NCBI GenBank assembly: GCA_009602725.1
Contig: WELB01000064.1
Span: forward strand, 651,080 to 696,022
Reading direction: 5' to 3'
Length of the DNA: 44,943 bases
Source of the DNA: Spirogloea muscicola
Lineage: Eukaryota; Streptophyta; Zygnematophyceae; Spirogloeales; Spirogloeaceae
Positions 36,597 to 44,943 of this stretch are shown piece after piece. The notes under the pieces were generated by a model. It was not told where the DNA came from. It searched no databases and saw only the letters and a program-made list of their open reading frames with translations. Numbering within the stretch: position 1 is the first letter of the stretch; every line of letters begins with the position of its first letter. Made by a program: the position numbers and the translations under genes.

Positions 36597-38416
36597 ATGG
36601 CCGCTCCGGGCCGGCTGGCCCGCTCGCTCCTGTGGCGGGGCTGCTGCCGGCTGGCCGCCCCGCTGGCCGAGGCCTCGCCGGCGGCGCCGCCCCCGCTCCC
36701 AGCCCGCGCGTTGCGACACACTCCATCCACAGCCTTATGGCGACCCCAGGTGCAAGCTGATTCCCCACGATGTTTCCTCGTTGGCGCAAGCCGCGCCACG
36801 CGCTTTGCATATCACTGTGATGTGTAATCGCATGTGTGATCGCAGCCACTCAAGCACCTGAGATCCTGATCCCATGTGCGTCATGGAAGCTGGCCTGGCA
36901 ACGGCACCGCTGACTTGGGTCGCACGCATCCGCGTCGGGGTGCCGAAGGCTGGAGCTCGTGCCGCAGCGGCGCTGCCGCTGCGAGAGGAGCCGCTGCGGG
37001 GCTGGCGCTCGGCTCTGCACACGGCGGGCTTCTCCACAGAGGGGTCAGCTGGCAGCGGAGACCCCAAGGAGGGCGGCGCTGGGGCTAGCCCGCATGAGCA
37101 ACGTCCAGTGGAAGGTGCGCACACGACGCCGGAAGTGGAACAGGAGAGGTCCGCAGAGGGCGTTGGAGAGGCTGAGGCGGAGGCAGGGCCGCAGGATGGA
37201 AGCGCGGCAGCCCCGCCGCTGAGCTTCGTCTTCATGGGCCGCGACATCTCACAGCAGCTGACCAAGGAGGACCTCATTGTCACGCTAGGCGAAGCAGACG
37301 CGCTCCTCAAGGTGCGCCGTTGCCTTGAGAGCAGGAGTGCTACCTCCAAGATTGGGTTTTCATGCTTCGCAAGCCAAGCTTGATTGTCTAACTCTCAGAC
37401 TGCTCAAGTACTTGCTTGAGCAGCGCAGCTGCAGTGCCCAGCATGCCACCCACGGGCCCTGTGCCTGACGGCGTCAGAAGCGCCCCAGCCTGCATGGTGC
37501 AGGTGAAAGACGAGCAGCTCCAGAAGCTCAAGGACACCCTTATGCGACTGTACGAGGAGATGGAGGACTTGCGCGACCGCACAAAGCGCGAGATGGAGCT
37601 GACTAAGAAGTATGCTATCCAGGTGTGGAGGTCGGCGCCCCAACGGCTAGCCATCTTCTTGTCCGGTCAGCTGGCAGCCCTGTCCCGACAAAGCATTGGT
37701 GACACTAACTCCTCATTGTGTGGCTCCAACTCAGGACTTTGCGAAGGCTCTGCTGGACGTTGCAGACAACCTGAGCCGTGCCAAGGAGACAGTGCCAGCG
37801 GACCAGCTCAAGGATGGGCTGCCTCTGGAGGAGGAGCAGAAGACTGTGAAGCTACTCAAGTCCCTCTACCTGGGCGTGGACATGACCGAGAAGCAGCTGC
37901 TGCAGGTCGTGCCTTGCCGGCTCAGGCTGACTGCAGAGGGGCCTTGCCATGTATCCATGGAGTGAAGGCGATTGCAAGTTGGGTTGGCTGCTGATGCGGA
38001 GCCCTCTGTGGTCATGGCTGTGGCCCCACCAATGTCAGGTCTTCTTGAGATTCGGCATTTCTCGCTTCGTGCCGCTTGGCGAGCCCTTTGATCCGCACTT
38101 GCACAATGCACTATTTGAGATCGACGATCCGACCAAAGTCCCAGGCACGGTCGCCCATGTAATCAAGGTGCGGCAGACGGGAGCCCTTTACAAATTGCTG
38201 CATCAGTGCTGTTTGTTGAGGCGCAGGCTTTGTGTATGACTTGTTGTCTTCTGCGTGGATAAGAGCTGCTCAAGCACTCGTATATCCCTTGCATCAAACC
38301 TGGCAACTTGTCCAGCTCTTACCTTTGCCTGCATTGCATTGCAGCCTGGATACACGCTGGGGGACCGCGTGCTCCGTGCGGCAGATGTGGGGATCGTCAG
38401 GAAGCATGGAAGCTGA
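36597..38416 (+). CDS. Mitochondrial GrpE, nucleotide-exchange factor for Hsp70
   Basis: Exons: 36597-36749, 36949(tentative)-37311, 37503-37622, 37735-37905, 38039-38167, 38345-38416, giving about 335 residues. GrpE releases ADP from mitochondrial Hsp70 during import and folding. The start MAAPGRLARSLLWRG is Arg-rich, Ala-rich and lacks acidic residues until residue 25, fitting a presequence. Core motifs: a long coiled coil (EADALLK|VKDEQLQKLKDTLMRLYEEMEDLRDRTKRE), KKYAIQ|DFAKALLDVADNLSRA, LYLGVDMTEKQLLQ, then the beta domain FDPHLHNALFEI, VPGTVAHVIK and PGYTLGDRVLRAADVGIV. All junctions from exon 2 on are certain. The exon 1-2 acceptor is weak: joining before GCT at 36949 keeps the frame, but an ATG at 36874 could also begin exon 2's frame as a separate start. 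Confidence 0.92.
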
Positions 38417-39000
38417 GGGGCAGGGTGCTCGAGTTGCGGGAGGCAGTTCCTTCCAGAAGGACAGTCAGCTGCCAGCTGCCAATCGGTCTCACGAGTTCAC
38501 TTCACCGGCTTCTTTGGGTCTTCAGGGGCCATAATTCCTCCTTGTTCACCCGAAGGAAAAGCTGGTGGAATGATCAGAGCGTAGTCAGAGTTGGTGCAGA
38601 AGGTAATCGGCAGGTGGATCGGTGTTTTAGTCTTAGACAGCATATGGGTGCTGTTAGGCATCCACTATTGAAGTTTTGACACCCTGCAGGCTCCTCATTC
38701 TTTTGGTGAAGTATGTACAGCCGGCTACAAGAAAGCTCTTGCATGTTCTTCCATGTGGCTCTGCAAAGGTATCCATACTCAACTGTCTCTGCTCGCCATT
38801 ACCAGCGCACAAGTGAGTTACGACACCCCAAAGTGCTATGAAGGGTGACACAAAACCTGTTGCCTGCGCTGCTGCCCATGCTACCCTGTTACGAGCTCCA
38901 AGCTGTTGACAGTGGCTAACTTTCGCATCTAGGATCAATAAACGGCAGAAACCACCAGAAAGTGGAGGGCGCCAGGTTCATAATGTGGATATGGTTGGAA
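38417..39000. other. Convergent 3' intergenic region, GrpE / amylase-like
   Basis: 584 bases without a recognised gene or RNA. An AATAAA occurs at about 38936-38941 on the plus strand, distant from the GrpE stop. Confidence 0.5.
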
Positions 39001-42000
39001 CTACCTTATGACATAGATGCCATGTTCACTAGCGCCAAAGCCGTACTGCTTACTGAGAAATACTTGCTAAACAACGAGCTTGGCAGTACTGCGACGATGG
39101 CATCCCAGCAAGGCTTGCCGCTATCTATCAATGTTTAAACAGCGTGTCATATTCAAGGGTCGACAGTGTGCTGAGCTACTTCCAAGTCAAGACAAGTTGC
39201 ATTTCTGCCAGATGCAGAAATCCTGGCCTGATGCCGCGACCTCCCATTCAGGACCTGCATAGGCTTGGAGAAGATAAGCTGCAGTCTGGTCTTATCAAAG
39301 GCAATGCAGGTGCATCCTAGCTTCAAGGACATTACTTACGTACGCATATTTATGACAGCAGAGAATCTCATAGCAGGTGCTTTGATTGAAATAGTATCTT
39401 CTACCTGGTTCTGTTCCACGCATATCAAATGAAGGCCCAATCTTCACAATGACACCCTGAAAGGCATCCTGCTTGTCGACATTGTCTCCAATTCTAGCAA
39501 TATAAAGATCTGGATGACACGTCAATATCTTCACTTCACTTCGTGCATGAAGCTTGTTCCGATGCCTGATCTGCACGAGTGGAACAATCTCGTCCTGCAA
39601 GCAAGCAGAAGGTCTAGGTAAGCACAAAATAGCTGTTACATCGTAAAATAAGACATGACGGCAAACACAAACGTTTATTGCCGATTAGCAGCTGCCTCTC
39701 AAGTGATGCCATGTTATGTCACATGATGCCACGAGAGCCATGACTTACCTTCAATTTCCAATCATATAAGTGATCCCAAAACACACAGGGTGTGCCTGGG
39801 TGCGTGAGAATGTATGCATACCTGCATACCAGATGATTTGAGATCAGTGAAGCAGCACTACCATTAACAGTGACTTACTTCTACAACAAAATTAGCATAT
39901 CGAAGCACAAAGGTACACAGATCCTGGCACAGTGTTACGTAAGTCTACATGCACTTGCTAATGAAACAGCAGTACAACATTGCAGAGAGTGATGCTCTTT
40001 AAAACGATATTTGTGTTCTTGTCATGCGACTGTTACACATACAGCAGCACAACTGTGTTGGCACCATATGCTGCTAGTAGTGCATGCTACAGAGGAACAG
40101 ACATGCCTCTCACTGACAGCCAAAGGATAGCTCAAGAACCTCAACAGATTACCCTCTCATCACGCCCCATGCAGGGAAGGGCCAATGTTGTGGTACTGAT
40201 CCAGTGGAGTGGTTGTCAACAAAGGTCACAGCCTGCAGTGGGCCAATGCATGAGTCCCAGCTGAGAGCAGCTGTATCTCTGACTGGGACCCTGCAGATGT
40301 TGAGCTCCTTCCAGGTCTGTCTGGCAGAAGACGGACCTTGCCAGGCCACCACCCTATTAGACCAGGGGGTCGTCCTTTGGGGTCAATCAACCTCCAGTAC
40401 TCGCAGCGTTCCACAGCTTGCTGCAGTAAACCCTGGAGCAATACAGATACCAAACTTACTCATATATTGTTATGTGCTCAACAGAATCACAAATTCAGTA
40501 AGCCCTCTAAAAGACCAGCCCGTTCATGCCTACTGATGCAAGTGCGAGCAGACCTTGGTAGTGTAGTCAAAAACTGAAGCTGTGCCTCTTGTAGCCTTCA
40601 CCCAATTGCAAAGGTCTTGCCTATGTTGATCTGCAGGCCAGATTTGCATGTCTCTATCAGTGTCACGCCATGTGACTATGGATGCTGATGTGAAGCCCTT
40701 TCAGATTTCTCATCCTCTCTTCAAAGTCCTCCCACACGTTTGGGTCGGTGGTTCGACATTGATCAGCTGTTGCAGTTGCTGTGCTTGGGTTTCGCAGGTA
40801 TCAGATCTGACCTTGGTCATACTCTAGTTGGGGACCATTGTACCGCATGTTATTCCACACGTCCCCCAAGGCGTACTTTGGAGAAGTTGCTTGACAATAC
40901 CTACAAGGGTTGCCACGAATTCCAAGAATCACACAATGACATCTCAAGTCTAGAGCCCTGCTTATGAGAAGTAACCAGAATGTGCTGTTTAGCTTATGGA
41001 CATGATTTGTTAGCACTGACAGCCACAAAGGAAGCCTTCTAAGATGCTAAAGTCTGTGCAAGATAAGAGTCCAGCGCAGGCAATGGGCTTGGTCTCAGTC
41101 GATCTCACATGTATACAGCGATTGGATCGAAGGCCTTGGCCAAATCAAAGCACCATGCCTGCCAGATTGTGTCATTGAGGTTCGTCAGACAAGGGATCAT
41201 CACTCAAGACAGAGACTTTCTTTGAGGCTTTGGCTTTAGTAGCAGCAGATGCTTTCAATGAACAAGATCTTGGATGCAGCTATATTGCCAACGAAGAGGT
41301 ACTGCTTGGTACCCTTACATCGAACCCCACGGTTTTCCTCAGCCAAGCGAGCCAGCCGCTAGCATCACTCTGGATGATGGGATCAGAATGATCTATCACA
41401 GTGTGCATCCCAAAGGCCTCTCCTTGCTTGTCCTCCAAGGTCTCAGGCAGCTTGCCACTACCTTGTAAGCAGGACTCCCAGTCGAAGGTCTGACCAGGCA
41501 AAAGCAACGGAGAGTCCTCATAAGGCAGGTCAGTCTAATTGCACCTTGCAAGTCTAATGGGAAGAGTCTCCCCAGAACGATGAGTGTATGTAGGGCTGGT
41601 TAAGCTCGGCTTACCTCGTCCCATGTGTGCGCAGCTTGTTTCCATATCAGGTGGTCATCTGGCAGTTGGGTGTTATGTCTGTTTATGACAAGTTCTACAC
41701 ATGCTCGAACCCGTTGTTTGTGTAACTTGGAAAGGAGGGACCTCAGGTGCTCTTCTGATCCATAAGCAGTGTTGAGATCATAGAACTTGGTTGGTGCAAA
41801 ACCTGCACAGAGCTGTCCTCTGAGAATGACACGAAGTCATGCAATGTATTCCTAAAAGGTGGTAGGGAAGCATGTCCAGTAGAGGCAAGCAAGCAAGACG
41901 AAGACCCACCCTGAGTATCCGAGGAGACACAGCATGGGGGAAGGATGAAGTCAGTGAAGCCACAAGCAGCAAGATCGTCCACTGCATCCTCCAGAACCTG

Positions 42001-42482
42001 AGGACGAGGCGGCCATCACATCAGATCACCTGCTTTGAGCAGGTGCAAGCCAAGGTGCAAGGCAGCATGGTCAAGAGAGCAATCCTGGCACTCACAGCGT
42101 AGAAGCTCTTCCCGTGATAGTTGTTTATGCTGGAAGTCCAAGAGAAAGCTTGCAGCAGGCAAACTGTCTCAGTAATCGTCTCGTCGTCCTCCGCCAGATG
42201 TGGCTCGGTTGTCCTATCCTCCGAAGCCTGGGCAGCGTCTACCGCAGTGCAGCAGCACATCGAGGACTTCTGCCGCAGCCTTCCAAGCATTACAGCTTTA
42301 GGAAGTGTAGTGGTGGTACTTGTAGTGGTAAATCTCGCAGTGCGGTTGCCCTTACATGACCTCATTGAACACTTGAGCCCCGTTTGGAGGCGCTGAGGCC
42401 ATGATGCTAATTGTGTTAGGGAGCTCTGCACTTGACGAGCGCCTGCAGCTGCGGCTGGTGCCATCGGATTGATCGCAGACAT
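39001..42482 (-). CDS. Degenerate GH13 alpha-amylase (predicted inactive)
   Basis: Twelve exons in transcript order: 42482-42096, 41997-41910, 41802-41615, 41516-41319, 41158-41109, 40900-40812, 40630-40554, 40432-40337, 40232-40153, 39821-39749, 39594-39340, 39045-39001, giving 541 residues. The fold markers of plant alpha-amylase are present in order: [119 protein letters not shown] and VKIGPSFDM. The active-site regions are altered. Region I reads ELVINR instead of DxVxNH, and region II reads [10 protein letters not shown] with Cys290 for the invariant Arg (the nucleophile Asp292 is kept). Region III reads LGDVW with Asp317 for the catalytic Glu. Region IV reads VDNHS with Ser400 for the third Asp. 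The first 70 residues are Ser/Thr/Arg-rich, possibly a transit peptide. The C-terminal join (39340 to 39045) is tentative. Confidence 0.88.
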
Positions 42483-42718
42483 GCTCGCCGCTGCCGATTG
42501 TCGCTCATGGCCCGAGCAGGCGAGGCCTTGTCCAGCACAAGGCCGACGCCCGGCCGCCGGCGGCGGCGGCGGCGCGGCGGCAGGCGGGGCGGGCGCGACG
42601 GCGTGCAGGGATCACCGCTGCGACGTACCGCTGCCACTACACTGAGACCAGTGGGGAGGAGGGGCTCGCCCATCGAGGATAGTAGTTTCGGGCTGGCCGA
42701 TCACAGCCATCGCCCACT
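42483..42718. promoter_or_regulatory. Amylase-like gene upstream region
   Basis: GC-rich, with a (GGC)n tract around 42560, running into repeat-derived sequence from about 42650. No promoter element recognised. Confidence 0.4.
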
Positions 42719-43196
42719 ACTCCCAGGCACTCGCTATTCACCAGCGTGCTGGTCGTGCATTAGCCCAGGCTAGTGGCTTCCGTGGTGGTGGTTTGGCTCC
42801 TCAGTACAGCTTGTCAGATATGCATGTGCTCACTCGGGTATACTAGTGTCCCCCCTGGCCAGCTCATAACCCAGTTAACAGGACATCTGTAAGGCTAGAA
42901 TTGGCCTCCCTTTCAATTTCATGTGCACCGCGCGCCTTCTCTCCACCATACTGGGTTTAGGGTTTAGAGTGGAGAGAAAGCGCGCGGTGCGCATGATATT
43001 GAAAGGGAGGCCAATTCTAGCCTTACAAATGTCCTGTTAAATGGGTAATGAGCTGACTAGGGGGGACACAAATATCCCCGAGTGAGCACATGCATATCTG
43101 ACAAGCTGTACTGAGGAGCCAAACCACCACCACGGAAGCCATTAGCCTGGGCTAATGCACGACCAGCACGCTGGTGTATCGCGAGTGCCAGGGAGC
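42719..43196. repeat. Large inverted repeat (arms about 227 bp) with TTTAGGG-type spacer
   Basis: The left arm, about 42719-42946, is nearly the exact reverse complement of the right arm, 42969-43195. Examples are CCAGCGTGCTGGTCGTGC against GCACGACCAGCACGCTGG, and GCGCGCCTTCTCTCCAC against GTGGAGAGAAAGCGCGC. The roughly 22-base centre contains GGGTTTAGGGTTTAG, two plant-type telomere units. A third copy of the arm lies at 44655-44872. Confidence 0.95.
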
Positions 43197-43309
43197 GCTG
43201 TAGACTCAGTGATAGCCGCAATCTATAGCATGCAACTGGAAGAGTCTATCTTCCCCCCGGCTGGCTCTTGGAAGAATGTGCTCGCCCATAGAAAAGAGGG
43301 GCTGGCAGA

Positions 43310-44015
43310 AGCGCATCTGCATCTGCGTGCTGGCCGTGCTCTCGCTGCGGCCTCCGGCTTTCGTCAGGGAGATAGTTTCCCGGCAGCTAGTCTGTCGGAT
43401 CTGAGGCTACTCACTCGTACCTACTGAGTGATCCATCCTCCCCCTGTTCTGACATAGCCTCTTCCGGCCCCTCTGTAGCTGCTAATCGCTTGTAGGCTCC
43501 TCCAAACCTTTGTCTCTTTTGGGCTGGCTTTTCGCAGCCCTTGCCCCCTTTGTGAGTGCCACTTCTTCCTCTGGCAGAAGCCAGCCAAAAAAGAATGGAC
43601 AAAGACCAAAGAGCCACAACAGGTGCCGAAAGGAAGGGAAACACACAGCTAGGCATCTAGACAACTAGACGGAACCACAGGAAGCTCAATACCCGCGGGT
43701 GAGCAATGCGAAGAAGTGGCTTCGGAGGAATAGGAAGAAGTGGCTTTCCCAAAAGAAGAAGGTGGCACTCCCGATGGGGGCAAGGGCTGCGAAAAGCCAG
43801 CCCAAAAACAATTGACAAAGGTTTGGAGGGGCCTACGAACGCTTAGCAGCTACAAAGGGGCCGGAAGATGCTATGTCAGAACAGGGGGAAGATGGAGCAC
43901 TCAGTAGGTACGAGTTAGTAGCCTCAGATCCGACAAACTAGTTGCCGGGAAACTATCCCCCCGACGAAAGCCGGAGGCCGCAGTGAGAGCACGGCCAGCA
44001 CGCAGATGCAGAGCG
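43310..44015. repeat. Second inverted repeat pair
   Basis: The 43310-43565 segment (GCATCTGCGTGCTGGCCGTG, CGGCAGCTAGTCTGTCGGATC, GGCTGGCTTTTCGCAGCCC) is the reverse complement of about 43770-44015, with some divergence. The unpaired middle, about 43566-43769, has GCCAGCCAAAAAAGAATGGAC, itself a relative of the same module. Confidence 0.85.
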
Positions 44016-44620
44016 TGGGCTATGGACCGCTGGAGGGATACTGACAACCTCATTCGATATACCTAAGCCCACGAGCCAGCTGCGTTGAAGTCAGCCGGCT
44101 CGCCGCGCCAAAAGAAGAAGAGGAAGAAAGGGCTCGCCCATTGGGGGCAAGGGCTGTGATAAGCCAGCCCAAAAAGAATTGACAAGGGTTCGGAGGGGCC
44201 GACAAGCGTTTAGCAGCTACAGAGGGGCCTGAAGAGGTCATGTCAGCACAGGGGGAGGATGGATCACTCGGTAGTTACGAGTGAGGAGCCGCAGATCCGA
44301 CAGACTAGCTGCCGGAAAACTATCTCCCTGCCAAAAGCCAGAGGCCGCAGCGAGAGCACGGCCAGCACGCAGATGTAGAGCATGGGCCATGGACCGCTGG
44401 AGGGACACTGACAATCTCATCCGGATACCTGAGCCCACGAGCCAGCTGCGTTGAAGTCAGCCTCCTCGCCACGCCTGCGGGACACGGCACGCCGCGCAAG
44501 CCGGGCCAGCAGGTCGAGCCACTGGGACCCGAAAGAAGAAGTGCCCGCCCATAAGGGGGCAAGGGCTGTGAACAGCCAGCCTTAAAAGACTTGACAAGGT
44601 CCGATGGGGCCAATCAGGGC
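43775..44620 (+). repeat. Tandem repeat units of about 370-410 bp
   Basis: Units start with GGGGGCAAGGGCTG near 43775, 44143 and 44555. The first two share long blocks: GCCAGCCCAAAAA, ATTGACAA, TAGCAGCTACA, AGCACGGCCAGCACGCAGAT, CCGCTGGAGGGA and CCACGAGCCAGCTGCGTTGA. The second unit's tail also appears before the third, which is truncated after about 70 bases. No translatable long frame spans a unit. Confidence 0.85.
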
Positions 44621-44639
44621 CGGAAGGCAGTGGAGGCGA

Positions 44640-44943
44640 TGGGTGTGAAAGCGAAAGGGAAGGCGCGCGGTGCGCATGAAATTGAAATGGAGGCCAATTC
44701 TAGCCTTACAAATGTCCTGTTAACTGGGTAATAAGCTGGCTAAGGGGGACACTAATATCCCCGAGTGAGCACATGCATATCTGACAAGCTATACTGAGGA
44801 GCCAAACCACCACCACGGAAGCCACTAGCCTGGGCTAATGCACGACTAGCACGCTGGTGAATCGCGAGTGCCGCGAAAGAGAGAGAGGGCGCGTAGGGCG
44901 CATGAATTGAAAGGGAGGCCAATTCAAGCCAATACATTGTTCA
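44640..44943 (+). repeat. Further copies of the dispersed repeat, running off the window
   Basis: 44645-44872 is a third copy of the palindrome arm, and from 44876 another repeat core begins and is cut by the window end. On the minus strand, 44937-44752 gives an open frame starting MYWLELASLS and ending HVLTRGY before a stop, the best-preserved version of the repeat-associated peptide. Confidence 0.85.

Noticed and set aside
42416-42673. Arg/Pro-rich minus-strand frame upstream of the amylase-like gene
   Set aside because: Antisense of a (GGC)n tract; no domain.

Overview
The window is nuclear DNA from a eukaryote with a plant-type gene set, most likely a green alga. The evidence is dense spliceosomal introns with near-invariant CAG acceptors, GC-rich exons with long GCC/GGC runs, a plant-type U2 snRNA with a plant-like USE/TATA promoter, a membrane-anchored plant-type hexokinase, a plant-type LRAT-domain protein, a DUF2301 membrane protein known from cyanobacteria and plastids, and TTTAGGG telomere-type repeats. 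Trebouxiophyte-like is my guess; the species cannot be named. The supplied open reading frames are mostly exon fragments, so gene models were rebuilt by joining exons in phase.

Layout, left to right. Ribosomal protein uL2/L8 (+, 51-1380). IMP4, U3 snoRNP (-, 1866-4253; first exon present twice). SNM1/DCLRE1A-type DNA cross-link repair nuclease (+, 4896-8647). Mitochondrial hydroxyacyl-thioester dehydratase (-, 9197-10369). SET/NAP histone chaperone (+, 11225-14123). DUF2301 membrane protein (-, 15226-16709, interrupted by a 297-base gap). Hexokinase (-, 17540-20688). A repeat-rich tract (about 20.9-23.3 kb). U2 snRNA (-, 23975-24175). LRAT/NC-domain protein (+, 25168-26586). A 21-exon DUG3-DUG2 fusion (-, 27450-35833). 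Mitochondrial GrpE (+, 36597-38416). A degenerate alpha-amylase (-, 39001-42482). A nested inverted and tandem repeat cluster to the window end (42.5-44.9 kb). Genes mostly alternate in strand, so promoters are divergent and 3' ends convergent.

The most interesting content is the single gene at 27450-35833. It joins an N-terminal class II glutamine amidotransferase (DUG3-like, nucleophile Cys2), a WD40 domain and an M20 peptidase domain (DUG2-like). In yeast these are two proteins that form the glutathione-degrading Dug2-Dug3 complex; here they appear to be one chain of about 1300 residues. Its M20 domain seems to have lost the catalytic Glu and at least one metal ligand. Two genes away, the alpha-amylase has lost most of its catalytic signatures (R to C, E to D, D to S), so the window holds two apparent pseudo-enzyme domains.

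Other points are twin PCNA-binding (PIP) motifs in the SNM1 protein, recurrent GC-AG introns, a dispersed repeat family whose copies share peptide signatures, a long palindrome centred on telomere-type repeats, and single-N positions that probably hide real gaps.
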